DNA of 64,000 bases from NCBI RefSeq assembly GCF_009827435.1, contig NZ_WTYM01000045.1, forward strand, positions 1 through 64,000, written 5' to 3'. This DNA comes from Croceibacterium salegens. Its GTDB lineage: Bacteria; Pseudomonadota; Alphaproteobacteria; Sphingomonadales; Sphingomonadaceae. This document shows, one piece after another, positions 25,019-33,909 of the stretch. Under the pieces are notes generated by a model. That model was not told the origin of the DNA and did no database searches. It saw only the letters and a program-made list of their open reading frames with translations. Numbering within the stretch: position 1 is the first letter of the stretch; every line of letters begins with the position of its first letter. The position numbers and the translations under genes are program-made.

Positions 25019-27925
25019 ATGGGGAGAATTGGGGTGCTTGACGGTCGAATGAGCGTGCTTCGCAAAGTGTCGCGGCCGGCCGCGCTGGTACTGGCCGCCT
25101 GCGCTTCGCCTGCTTTTGCTGGCAGCGCCGAGCAGGTGCCGCATGGCATGGTCGTGACCACCGATGCGGGCGAGAAGGTACGGGTGCTGTCCTTTGCTGA
25201 CGGCACGTTCCGCGTCACCGTGGCCGATACGCTGCCCGAAGGGCATTCGACCGCCCAGGTGGTAGCCGAGCCCGATGCCGATCCTGCCTTTTCGACCACC
25301 GGCGCCGTGGCCATGCTCCAGACGCCACATTCGAGCGCCCTGGTCGGTCTCGATGACGGCCGACTGACCGTCTACGACGCCGCCGGAAAGCTGTTGCTCG
25401 ACGAATACGCGCCGGCGCGGCGGCTGACCGCGGTCACGATAGAGGGGCAGGACTGGCTCGCCACGCGCGTCCAGTTCAACCGCGGTACCGACGAAGGGCT
25501 CTACGGCCTCGGCCAGCACCAGAACCGGCAAATGAACTACAACGGCGAGGACGTTGAACTCGCCCAGCACAACATGGCCATTGCCCTCCCCTACCTCGTT
25601 TCGACGCGCGGCTACGGTATATTCTGGGACAACGCCTCGATTACTCGCGTTGGCGATCCTGAGCCGTACACGGAGCTGAGGGCTGACGGGAAAAGGCCGT
25701 CCAAGGACGACACCGTCGTTGTTTCGGAGCCTTGGCCTGCCGGCTGGCGGGCGCAGTATTTTCTCGGTGATAAGCTCGTCGCTGAGCAACTCGAAGCAAC
25801 GCTCAATTACCAGTACATCCGCGACCAGGCGCGCTGGCCCGAAGAGGCCAAGGCTGCCACCGTCGCAGCGACGACCGGGCAAAACACCGCAGGCAATGCG
25901 GTGCAGACCCAGCGCGTCGTCTGGACCGGAAATTACACACCCAGCACGAGCGGCACGCACAAGTTCCGGCTCTATTCGTCCAGCTATGTCAAGGTCTTCG
26001 CCAACGGGAAGGAAGTGCTGAACCGCTGGCGGCAGAACTGGAATCCCTGGTATCACAATTTCGAACTGGACCTGACCGCTGACAAGGCGGTCGAGCTCAA
26101 AGTCGAGTGGGAACCCAACGCCGGCTACATCGCGCTCTATCACGCCGATCCGTTGCCCGATCTCGACCGCCATTCGGTCAGCTTCGCCAGCGAGGCCGGC
26201 AAGAGCATCGACTATTACGTCGTGCCGGGCGCTGACATGGACGCGCTCGTCGCGGGATACCGCCGCCTGACCGGGCAGGCGAGCATGATGCCGCGCTGGG
26301 TCTGGGGCTTCTGGCAGTCGCGCCAGCGTTACGAGACGCAGGCCCAGCTCGAAGGCGTGCTCGACTCCTATCGCGGGCAGGAAATCCCAATCGACAACAT
26401 CGTGCAGGACTGGTTCTACTGGCCCGAGGACCAGTGGGGCTGCCAGTGCTTCGACAAGGCCCGCTTCCCCGATCCCGAGGCTATGGTCGCCGACGTCCAC
26501 GAAAAGGGCGCGCGGATCATGATCTCGGTCTGGCCGAAGTTCTACCCGACCACCGCCAACGGCAAGGAGCTGCGCGACAAGGGCTTCCTCTACGAACGCC
26601 CGCTCGCTGCCGGTCAGCTCGACTGGGTCGGGCCCGGCTATGCCAACACCTACTACGATCCCTATTCGGCCGAGGCGCGCGCGATCTATTTCCGCCAGGT
26701 CAGGGACGGGCTCGTCGGCATGGGCTTCGATGCCTGGTGGATGGATGCGACCGAGCCCGACTGGCACTCGAACCTCTCGGTCGACGAACGCAAGTACCAG
26801 ATGGCCTCGCCCACCACCGGCGTCCCGGGTGCGGCGATCTTCAACTCCTATCCGCTGGTCCATGCCGAAGGGATGGCCGAGGGGCTGCGCGCCGCCGAGC
26901 CGAAACAGCGCCCCTTCATCCTCACCCGCAGCGGCTTCGGCGGGATTCAGCGCACCTCGTCGGCGCTGTGGTCGGGCGACGTCGCCGCGCGTTGGGACGA
27001 CCTGCGCGACCAGATCAGCGCCGGGCTCAATCTCGGCCTCGCCGGCATGCCCTACTGGACCCACGACATCGGCGGCTTCGCGGTCGAGGATCGCTACAGC
27101 AAGGAACTGCCCGAAGCGCAGCCGGAATGGCGCGAGCTCTACACCCGCTGGTACCAGTTCGGCGCCTTCAGCCCGCTGTTCCGCAGCCACGGCGAATACC
27201 CGCAGCGCGAGACGCCGATCATCGCCAGGGACGACCCGGCGATGATGGAGAGCCTCGTTTACTACGACAAGCTGCGGTACCGCCTGCTGCCCTACATCTA
27301 CACGCTCGGCGCCGATGCCCATTTCAACGACGGCACGATGATGCGCGCGCTGGTGATGGACTTCGAAGCCGACCGCAAGGCGTGGGACGTGGACGACGAA
27401 TACATGTTCGGCCCTGCCCTCCTCGTCGCCCCGGCGACCGAGTTCGAGGCGCGGGAGCGCCAGGTCTACCTGCCCGGGGGCGCAAACTGGATCGAGGTGT
27501 TGACCGGAAAGCGCCTTGCCGGAGGCCAGCAGGTCACCGTGGCAGCCCCGCGCGAGCGCATACCGCTGTTCGTCCGCGCCGGGTCGATTGTGCCGATGGG
27601 GCCGGTCGTGCAGTGGACCGGACAGGACCCGCAGGGACCGCTGACGATCCACGTCTTCCCCGGCGCCGACGGCAGCTTCACGCTCTACGAGGACCAAGGC
27701 ACCGATATGGGATACGCCCGCGGCGAGTTCGCCCGCATCCCGATAACCTGGGACGACAAGGCGCGCAGGCTCACCATCGGCAAGCGCGAGGGGAGCTTCC
27801 CGGGCATGGCGGCAACGCGTGAGATCGGCGTGGTGGTGCACGATGGGCCTGAGGGCCCGGTGTTCGAGCAGGACGCGTCTAAGCGCGTGACCTATTCAGG
27901 AGAAGCGCTCGAACTTCCGCTGTAG
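25019..27925 (+). CDS. GH31 alpha-xylosidase/alpha-glucosidase with PA14 insert
   Basis: A 968-residue secreted or periplasmic enzyme with a signal peptide ending around ASPAFA. An N-terminal GH31 beta-sandwich is interrupted by a PA14 domain (about residues 255-380), followed by the (beta/alpha)8 barrel. The nucleophile is D576 in WWMDATEPDW and the acid/base is D654 in WSGDVAARWDD. The PA14-containing layout is typical of alpha-xylosidases that remove xylose from xyloglucan oligosaccharides. GGGGA seven bases before the ATG at 25019 supports that start; 25049 is an alternative. It converges on kdgK with a 34-base overlap. It is the only gene of the locus without the TAGCGCTA operator upstream. 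Confidence 0.88.
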   Translation: MGRIGVLDGRMSVLRKVSRPAALVLAACASPAFAGSAEQVPHGMVVTTDAGEKVRVLSFADGTFRVTVADTLPEGHSTAQVVAEPDADPAFSTTGAVAMLQTPHSSALVGLDDGRLTVYDAAGKLLLDEYAPARRLTAVTIEGQDWLATRVQFNRGTDEGLYGLGQHQNRQMNYNGEDVELAQHNMAIALPYLVSTRGYGIFWDNASITRVGDPEPYTELRADGKRPSKDDTVVVSEPWPAGWRAQYFLGDKLVAEQLEATLNYQYIRDQARWPEEAKAATVAATTGQNTAGNAVQTQRVVWTGNYTPSTSGTHKFRLYSSSYVKVFANGKEVLNRWRQNWNPWYHNFELDLTADKAVELKVEWEPNAGYIALYHADPLPDLDRHSVSFASEAGKSIDYYVVPGADMDALVAGYRRLTGQASMMPRWVWGFWQSRQRYETQAQLEGVLDSYRGQEIPIDNIVQDWFYWPEDQWGCQCFDKARFPDPEAMVADVHEKGARIMISVWPKFYPTTANGKELRDKGFLYERPLAAGQLDWVGPGYANTYYDPYSAEARAIYFRQVRDGLVGMGFDAWWMDATEPDWHSNLSVDERKYQMASPTTGVPGAAIFNSYPLVHAEGMAEGLRAAEPKQRPFILTRSGFGGIQRTSSALWSGDVAARWDDLRDQISAGLNLGLAGMPYWTHDIGGFAVEDRYSKELPEAQPEWRELYTRWYQFGAFSPLFRSHGEYPQRETPIIARDDPAMMESLVYYDKLRYRLLPYIYTLGADAHFNDGTMMRALVMDFEADRKAWDVDDEYMFGPALLVAPATEFEARERQVYLPGGANWIEVLTGKRLAGGQQVTVAAPRERIPLFVRAGSIVPMGPVVQWTGQDPQGPLTIHVFPGADGSFTLYEDQGTDMGYARGEFARIPITWDDKARRLTIGKREGSFPGMAATREIGVVVHDGPEGPVFEQDASKRVTYSGEALELPL

Positions 27926-28830
27926 GGCGCGGCATGGTCGCGCGGCGGGATGGCGCCGCCGCGCATGACCGTCCAGCCGGCGAGCTCGTGGGCCTTCAGC
28001 GCTGCCTCGAGGGGGCTGGCGTCGCGCAGGCGGCAGGCGAGGTACCCCGCCGAAAAGGCATCGCCCGCGCCGCTGGAATCGACCGGCTTGAGCAGCATCG
28101 CCGGAGGGACGAATTCGCCGTCCGGAAGGCGGCAGCCCTTGCCGCCGAGCTTGACCAGGACCTCGCCGCAGCCCTCCGCTTTCCACAGCGCCGCGACCTC
28201 GTCGGCGTCCTCAGTCCCGGACAATTCACGCTCGTCGTCGATCGTGGGAAAGCCGTAATCGGCCTCGCCGGCGGCACGGCTGCGCCAGACCTGCGCCAGC
28301 CCTATGTCCTGCCACAGGCTCGCTCGGTAGTTGCCGTCGAAGGCGACCTTGCCTCCGCGCCGCCGCACCTCGCGCGCCAGCCCGAGCAGCGCCTCGCGCC
28401 CGTATTCGGGCAGGATCGCTAGCGAGATCAGCGAATAGACCAGCACCTCCGCCACTTCCGCCTGCGCCATGGCCGTATTGACGTCCGGATGCGCGAAAAG
28501 CTGCCGTGCAGCGCTGTGCGAGCGCCAGTAGGTGAAGCGCCGTTCACCCTGAGAATCTATCGAGATGGCATAAAGCCCGGTCGCCCGTTCGGGATCACGC
28601 AGGACCAGCGAGGTATCGAGCCCTTCCCGCGCCCAGTCGCCGAGCATGCGCGGAGCGAAAGGGTCCACTCCGAGCGCACTGAAATAGGCGACATCGTGTC
28701 CGAAACGAGCGAGATGAAGCGCTTGATTGAGCGTGTCCCCGCCGTATCCGACGTCCCATGCCGTTCCGCGCGGGGCGAGTTCCACCATCGCCTCGCCCAC
28801 ACAGACGATCCGTTTGCGACCCGCCAGCAT
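27892..28830 (-). CDS. kdgK: 2-keto-3-deoxygluconate kinase (PfkB family)
   Basis: A 312-residue ribokinase-fold sugar kinase. The N-terminal VCVGEAMVEL, the GGDTLNQA substrate region and the PfkB signature with anion hole DSSGAGDAFSAGYLA are present. In context it should phosphorylate 2-keto-3-deoxygluconate, the ManD product, to KDPG, which enters the Entner-Doudoroff pathway. It starts two bases after the manD stop, so manD-kdgK is an operon read from the operator at 30057. The 3' end overlaps GH31 by 34 bases. Confidence 0.88.
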   Translation of the reverse strand: MLAGRKRIVCVGEAMVELAPRGTAWDVGYGGDTLNQALHLARFGHDVAYFSALGVDPFAPRMLGDWAREGLDTSLVLRDPERATGLYAISIDSQGERRFTYWRSHSAARQLFAHPDVNTAMAQAEVAEVLVYSLISLAILPEYGREALLGLAREVRRRGGKVAFDGNYRASLWQDIGLAQVWRSRAAGEADYGFPTIDDERELSGTEDADEVAALWKAEGCGEVLVKLGGKGCRLPDGEFVPPAMLLKPVDSSGAGDAFSAGYLACRLRDASPLEAALKAHELAGWTVMRGGAIPPRDHAAPYSGSSSASPE

Positions 28831-28831
28831 C

Positions 28832-30040
28832 TCACCAGTTCCACAAGGTGCCGTCTTCGAGACGGGCTATGGGCAGGCAGGCCGGGTCGTAGGGGTACTT
28901 CGCCGCCAGCTTCTCGTCGATCGTCACGCCGTGGCCGGGCGCCTCGCCGCAGAACAGGAAGCCGTCCTCGAAGCCATAGTCGTGCGGGAAGACCGCATCG
29001 GTCTCCTCGGTGTGGCGCATGTATTCCTGGATGCCGAAGTTGGGCACCCAGGTGTCGAAATGCAGCGCCGCGCCCATGCACACCGGGCTGAGGTCGGTCG
29101 CGCCGTGGCTGCCGGTACGCACCTGGTAGAGCGCAGCGAGGTCGGCGATCCGGCGCAGGTGCGTGATGCCGCCGGCGTGGACTACGGTGCAACGGATGTA
29201 GTCGATCAGCTGCTCCTCGATCAGCTGCTTGCAGTCCCAGATAGTGTTGAACACCTCGCCCACCGCCAGCGGCGTGGTGGTGTGCCGGCGGATGTGGCGG
29301 AACGCCTCCTGGTTTTCGGCCGGGGTCGCATCCTCCATCCAGAAAAGCCGATAGGGTTCGAGCGCCTTGCCCAGCTGCGCCGCCTCGTTGGGTGTCAGCC
29401 GGTGGTGGACGTCGTGCAGCAGGTGGTGCTCGAAACCGTAGGTCTCGCGCAGCTTCTCGAAGAGTTTTGGCGCGAAGTTGAGGTACTTGGGCGTGTCCCA
29501 CACCGTCTCGGTCGGGAGGCGCGCGTCGGCAGGCTCGTAGTGCATGTCACCGCGCCCGACACCATAAGCCTTGTCGATGCCGGGAATGCCGCTTTGCGCT
29601 CGGATCGCCTTGTAGCCCATGTCGATATACTTGCCGACCGCGTCGACCGTCGCTTCGAGGTCAGCGCCGTTGGCATGGCCGTAGACCAGCACCCCGTCAC
29701 GGCTGCGCCCGCCCAGCAACTGGTAAAGCGGCAGGCCGGCGACCTTGCCCTTGATGTCCCACAGCGCGGTGTCGACCGCGGCGATCGCGCTCATCGTCAC
29801 CGGCCCGCGCCGCCAGTAGGCACCGCGGTAAAGGTACTGCCAGATGTCCTCGATCCGCGCCGGATCGCGCCCGATCAGGCAGGGGATGACATGGTCGGTC
29901 AGGTAGGAGGCGACCGCCAACTCGCGCCCGTTGAGAGTCGCGTCGCCGATCCCCACAACACCCTCGTCGGTTTCGACAACCAGCGTCACGAAGTTGCGGC
30001 CCGGGCAGGTGACGACCACCCTTGCCGAAGTTATCTTCAT
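28832..30040 (-). CDS. manD: D-mannonate dehydratase ManD (enolase superfamily)
   Basis: A 402-residue enolase-superfamily enzyme dehydrating D-mannonate to 2-keto-3-deoxygluconate. The length and sequence fit the ManD group, of which a Novosphingobium member was characterised. Seen are [38 protein letters not shown] with metal-binding Asp/Glu, GEVFN and [12 protein letters not shown]. The ATG at 30040 follows GGAGAGGAG. This enolase-type enzyme replaces the unrelated UxuA of enteric bacteria. It is the first gene of the manD-kdgK operon and is divergent from uxaC. Confidence 0.93.
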   Translation of the reverse strand: MKITSARVVVTCPGRNFVTLVVETDEGVVGIGDATLNGRELAVASYLTDHVIPCLIGRDPARIEDIWQYLYRGAYWRRGPVTMSAIAAVDTALWDIKGKVAGLPLYQLLGGRSRDGVLVYGHANGADLEATVDAVGKYIDMGYKAIRAQSGIPGIDKAYGVGRGDMHYEPADARLPTETVWDTPKYLNFAPKLFEKLRETYGFEHHLLHDVHHRLTPNEAAQLGKALEPYRLFWMEDATPAENQEAFRHIRRHTTTPLAVGEVFNTIWDCKQLIEEQLIDYIRCTVVHAGGITHLRRIADLAALYQVRTGSHGATDLSPVCMGAALHFDTWVPNFGIQEYMRHTEETDAVFPHDYGFEDGFLFCGEAPGHGVTIDEKLAAKYPYDPACLPIARLEDGTLWNW

Positions 30041-30056
30041 GCCCGAAACTCCTCTC

Positions 30057-30072
30057 CCGTTAGCGCTACCAT
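30057..30072. promoter_or_regulatory. XylR-type operator O1 (manD/uxaC)
   Basis: A site with core TAGCGCTA (30061-30068) and right half-site CCAT; the left flank CCGT deviates from the consensus ATGrTAGCGCTAyCAT. A further inverted copy of GCGCTA at 30074-30079 follows. It is 17 bases from the manD ATG and about 43 from the uxaC start, so it could control both. For manD a TTGACC hexamer (minus strand, 30093-30098) lies upstream, with a rather long 19-base spacing to AATGGT. Confidence 0.7.
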
Positions 30073-30114
30073 TGCGCTAGGGGCGGGCAATAGGTCAACA
30101 CGGGAGATGGGACA

Positions 30115-31509
30115 ATTCGGCCGCTCAAGCTCGACGACGATCGCCTGTTTCCGGCCGACCCGGCGGTGCGGAGCATCGCGCGCGAGCTCTATGGCGAAGT
30201 GTGCGACCTGCCGATCATCAGCCCGCACGGGCACACCGATCCGTCGTGGTTCGCTCTGAACCAGCCGTTCGGCAACGCCGCCGAACTGCTGCTGCAGCCC
30301 GACCATTACCTGTTCCGCATGCTCTATTCGCAGGGCGTGCGGCTGGAGGACCTCGGTATCGGCGCGGACGCCAACCCGCGCGTCGCGTGGCGCATCCTCG
30401 CCGAGAATTTCCACCTGTTCCGCGGGACGCCTTCGCGCATCTGGCTCGACTGGGTCTTTACCGAGGTTTTCGGGATCGAGGTGCGCCTCGAAGGCGAGAC
30501 GGCGGACCTCTACTACGACACCATCACCGAGGCCCTGGCGACCGATGCCTTCCGGCCCCGCACCCTGTTCGAACGGTTCAACATCGAGGTCATCGCCACG
30601 ACGGAAAACCCGCTCGACACGCTGGAGCATCACCGCACGATCCGCGAGAGCGGCTGGTCCGGCCGGGTCGTCACTGCATACCGCCCCGACCCGGTGGTCG
30701 ATCCCGAGTTCGAAGGGTTCGCCGGCAACCTTGCGAAGTTCTCCGAACTGACCGGCGAGGATTGCCTTAGCTGGCAAGGCTACCTTGCCGCACACCGCAA
30801 GCGCCGTGCGTTCTTCGCCGCGATGGGCGCGACCTCGACCGATCACGGGCATCCGACTGCGCGCACAGCCGACCTGTCGCCCATTGAAGCCGAGGCGCTG
30901 TTCGGGAGGATCGTAGGCGGCGACTTCTCCGAGTGGGATGCCGAGCTGTTCCGGGCGCAGATGCTCACCGAGATGGCCGCGATGAGCCTCGACGACGGGC
31001 TGGTCATGCAGATACACCCCGGCAGCTTCCGCAACCACAACGCCGCGCTGTTCGCCAGCCACGGCCGCGACAAGGGCGCCGACATCCCGATGCGCACCGA
31101 CTACGTCGAAGCGCTCAAGCCGCTGCTGGACCGGTTCGGCAATTCTCGCGACTTCACGCTGATCCTCTTCACACTCGACGAGAGTTCCTACGCCCGCGAG
31201 CTGGCACCGCTCGCCGGTCACTACCCCTGCCTGCGCCTCGGCCCGGCGTGGTGGTTCCACGACAGCCCCGAGGGGATGCGCCGCTTCCGCCGCATGACCA
31301 CCGAAACCGCGGGATTCTACAACACCGTCGGCTTCAACGACGACACCCGCGCCTTCCTCTCGATCCCGGCGCGCCACGACCTCGCCCGGCGGATCGACTG
31401 CGGCTTCCTCGCCGAACTGGTCGCCGAGCACCGGCTCGAACTCGACGAGGCGCACGAGGTGGCGCGGGCACTGGCCTACGATCTGGCGAAAGCGGCTTAC
31501 AAGCTGTGA
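30115..31509 (+). CDS. uxaC: glucuronate isomerase UxaC, start codon abnormal
   Basis: An isomerase converting D-glucuronate to D-fructuronate in the cytosol. The metal-binding HGHTDPSWF near the N-terminus is diagnostic, and the body is complete. The conserved N-terminal stretch RPLKLDDDRLFPADPAVRSIARELY is encoded in frame from about 30118, but no ATG, GTG or TTG precedes it before the TAG at 30091. The options are ATT at 30115 (after GGGAGATGGGACA), a lost base in the run after the ATG at 30107, or the GTG at 30166, which would drop 17 residues. I give the ATT coordinate (464 residues). Its stop overlaps the uxuB GTG by three bases. Confidence 0.85.
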   Translation: MRPLKLDDDRLFPADPAVRSIARELYGEVCDLPIISPHGHTDPSWFALNQPFGNAAELLLQPDHYLFRMLYSQGVRLEDLGIGADANPRVAWRILAENFHLFRGTPSRIWLDWVFTEVFGIEVRLEGETADLYYDTITEALATDAFRPRTLFERFNIEVIATTENPLDTLEHHRTIRESGWSGRVVTAYRPDPVVDPEFEGFAGNLAKFSELTGEDCLSWQGYLAAHRKRRAFFAAMGATSTDHGHPTARTADLSPIEAEALFGRIVGGDFSEWDAELFRAQMLTEMAAMSLDDGLVMQIHPGSFRNHNAALFASHGRDKGADIPMRTDYVEALKPLLDRFGNSRDFTLILFTLDESSYARELAPLAGHYPCLRLGPAWWFHDSPEGMRRFRRMTTETAGFYNTVGFNDDTRAFLSIPARHDLARRIDCGFLAELVAEHRLELDEAHEVARALAYDLAKAAYKL

Positions 31510-32873
31510 GGCTTGATCCCGACACGCTCGATCGCTTGCCGCCGAACGTCGCCCGCTTCGCCTACGACCGCGACGCGCAGAAGGTCGGCATCGTCCACTT
31601 CGGCATCGGCGCGTTCCACCGCGCGCATCTGGCTTGGTACACGGATGCCGCAATGTCGGCGGGCGAGCGCGACTGGATGATTACCGGCGTCTCGCTGCGT
31701 TCGGATGCCGTCGCTAGGCAACTCAACCCGCAAGGCGGACTCTACACGCTGACCGAGCGCGCGGCGGGCGAGGACGTGACGCGTGTCGCCGGTGCCGTAC
31801 GCGACGTGCTGGTGGCAGGACGCAGCGATGCGCGGCTGGCAATCGGCCTGATCGCCCCTTCCACCCATATCGTCAGTTTCACCGTCACCGAGAAGGGCTA
31901 TGCCCGTGCGGCCGATGGATCACTCGACCTCGGGCTGGCAGAAGCGAGCTTCTACCCTCACCTGACGCGCGCATTCGAGGAGCGCAGGCAGGCGGGCATT
32001 CCCGGTCTCACCCTGCTGAGCTGCGATAACCTGCCGGCCAATGGCGATACACTGCGCAGGCTGATGTGCGAGTACCTGGTGGCGAAATCGCCCGACGCGC
32101 TCGGCTGGTTCGAGAGCGAATGCAACTGTCCGAACGCGATGGTCGACCGGATCGTACCCGCGACGACAGACGCCGATATCGACGCGCTCGCAAGCCGCAT
32201 CGGCTTGCGCGACGAGGGCGCGGTTTTCACCGAACCGTTCAGCCAGTGGGTGATCGAGGACAGGTTCGCCGGTCCGCGACCCGGCTGGGACCATTATGGG
32301 GCCCAGTTTGTCGCCGACGTCGCGCCGTACGAAACCGCCAAGCTCAGGATGCTCAACGGCGCCCATTCAGCGATGGCATACCTTGGTTTGGAGCGTGGTC
32401 ACGAGTTCGTCCACGAGGCCATCGCCGATCCCGAGCTACGAGCGCTGGTCGAACGGCTGATGCGGGATGAAGCGGCGACAAGCTTTGAGCCGGCGCCCGG
32501 TCAGGACCTCGATGCCTACGCCAAGGCCCTGCTCGAACGGTTCGCCAACCCGGCGCTTAACCACCGCCTCGCCCAGATCGCGATGGACGGCAGCCAGAAA
32601 ATCCCGCAGCGCTGGCTCGCCAGCCTCGCGGTGCACCAGACGCGCAGCAATAAGCCGATTGCCACCCTGACCGCCCTCGCCGCTTGGTTGCGGCACGTCC
32701 GCGACGGGCTTTTCGTGGACGATCCGCTGAAGGAGGAACTGGCAACGACCTGGCGCAAGCAGGGGGTGGACGGGATTGTCCCGGCGTTGTTCGGCGACAA
32801 TGCGCCGATCGCGTCCAACTGGCGGCCGAGCCCTGCCGAGAAGGCTTTTCTGGAGGCGGAAACTGCTCGGTAA
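31506..32873 (+). CDS. uxuB: fructuronate reductase UxuB (mannitol dehydrogenase family)
   Basis: A 455-residue polyol dehydrogenase reducing D-fructuronate to D-mannonate with NADH. The N-terminal HFGIGAFHRAHLAWYTD nucleotide-binding stretch, SCDNLPANGDTLRRL, the catalytic Lys region (YETAKLRMLNGAHSAMAYLG) and GSQKIPQRW are present. The GTG start at 31506 overlaps the uxaC stop; a longer in-frame extension is uxaC read in another frame. With uxaC, manD and kdgK it completes glucuronate to KDPG. The neighbouring GH67 gene would supply the glucuronate. Confidence 0.92.
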   Translation: MRLDPDTLDRLPPNVARFAYDRDAQKVGIVHFGIGAFHRAHLAWYTDAAMSAGERDWMITGVSLRSDAVARQLNPQGGLYTLTERAAGEDVTRVAGAVRDVLVAGRSDARLAIGLIAPSTHIVSFTVTEKGYARAADGSLDLGLAEASFYPHLTRAFEERRQAGIPGLTLLSCDNLPANGDTLRRLMCEYLVAKSPDALGWFESECNCPNAMVDRIVPATTDADIDALASRIGLRDEGAVFTEPFSQWVIEDRFAGPRPGWDHYGAQFVADVAPYETAKLRMLNGAHSAMAYLGLERGHEFVHEAIADPELRALVERLMRDEAATSFEPAPGQDLDAYAKALLERFANPALNHRLAQIAMDGSQKIPQRWLASLAVHQTRSNKPIATLTALAAWLRHVRDGLFVDDPLKEELATTWRKQGVDGIVPALFGDNAPIASNWRPSPAEKAFLEAETAR

Positions 32874-33909
32874 GGCGGTCTTGCCTGCTTTGGCGTTGCT
32901 GGCCGGTCTTCCCTCGGCAGCTAACGCCCGTGAAGATCTCGACCTCGCCGGCGTATTCACACCAGCCCCCGCAGCCGTGCCACGCGTCGGCCCTGCTCTC
33001 GCTCTCGACAAGTGCGTCAACCTGTCGAACATGTTCGATACGCCGCCCGACCGCAGCTATTGGGGCCGCGAATTCGAGGATGCCGACATCGCGCGGATCG
33101 CGAGCAAGGGATTCACTGCGATCCGGCTGCCAGTGCGCTTCAACGCCCACGCGCTTGAAGTGCCGCCCTACACCATCGATCCGGTGTTCATGGATCGCAT
33201 CGCGCAGGTCGTAAGTCTCGCCACCGCGCGCGATCTCAAGGTCATCGTCGACCTGCACCATTACATCGAGCTCGATGAGGATCCGGCCGGCCAGGCGCCG
33301 CGTTTCGCCGCGCTGTGGCGACAGGTAGCCGAACGCTTTGCCGATGCGCTCGACAGCGTGGTGTTCGAATTGATGAACGAGCCGCACGACAAGTTCGGAG
33401 CCGACAACCTGCTGTCTGTGCTCGAACCGGCGCTCGCCGAGGTTCGCAAGACCAACCCCACTAGGATCGTCGTGATCGACGGGCCTGACTGGGCAGGGCT
33501 TGACGCGATGCTGACCAGCCCGTTCCCCGACGACCCCTACGTCGTACCGACGTTCCATTACTACTCGCCGGTCAATTTCGGCTTCGACAAGGCTCCGTGG
33601 CTCAAGCCCAACAGCCGCAACGATTTCGGGCGGCCCGAAGACCTGGCATTGATCCGCGCCGATCTCGCCAAGGTGCAAGACTACATGACGCGCACCGGCC
33701 GGGTTCCGTTCGTCGGCGAATACGGTGCGTGGGAACGCCGCCCACTTCAGGCGCGCGAGGAATTCTACGAAACGCTGAGCGAAGCTTTCGCTTCGATCGG
33801 CGTCGACAGCTGCGCGTGGGGATACACCAACACCATGCACCTGTGGGACGACAAGTCCGGCTGGGTAGGGCAAATCGCCGACCGCATCGCCGCGCCGTTA
33901 CGAAACTAG
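32863..33909 (+). CDS. GH5 endoglucanase-like glycosidase
   Basis: A secreted family-5 glycoside hydrolase of about 348 residues. The acid/base Glu is in MNEPHD (about E173) and the nucleophile Glu in VGEYGAW (about E286); TFHYYSPVNF is also typical. A signal peptide (VLPALALLAGLPSAANA) follows the start. No ATG lies at a plausible place. A CTG at 32863 sits six bases after GGAGG, and a TTG at 32881 is the alternative; I give the CTG. Either way it begins inside or right after uxuB. It is related to the GH5 at 42211. Likely a beta-1,4-glucanase acting on xyloglucan or glucomannan; substrate not proven. Confidence 0.8.
   Translation: MLGKAVLPALALLAGLPSAANAREDLDLAGVFTPAPAAVPRVGPALALDKCVNLSNMFDTPPDRSYWGREFEDADIARIASKGFTAIRLPVRFNAHALEVPPYTIDPVFMDRIAQVVSLATARDLKVIVDLHHYIELDEDPAGQAPRFAALWRQVAERFADALDSVVFELMNEPHDKFGADNLLSVLEPALAEVRKTNPTRIVVIDGPDWAGLDAMLTSPFPDDPYVVPTFHYYSPVNFGFDKAPWLKPNSRNDFGRPEDLALIRADLAKVQDYMTRTGRVPFVGEYGAWERRPLQAREEFYETLSEAFASIGVDSCAWGYTNTMHLWDDKSGWVGQIADRIAAPLRN

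Noticed and set aside
24977-27841. A 954-residue open frame antisense to the GH31 gene
   Set aside because: The sequence is low in hydrophobic patterning, rich in Arg, Glu, Val and Asp, and has no family motif; it is the mirror of GH31 codon bias in GC-rich DNA.
30933-31505. An in-frame N-terminal extension of UxuB
   Set aside because: It is uxaC read in another frame, Arg/Pro-rich and without homology.
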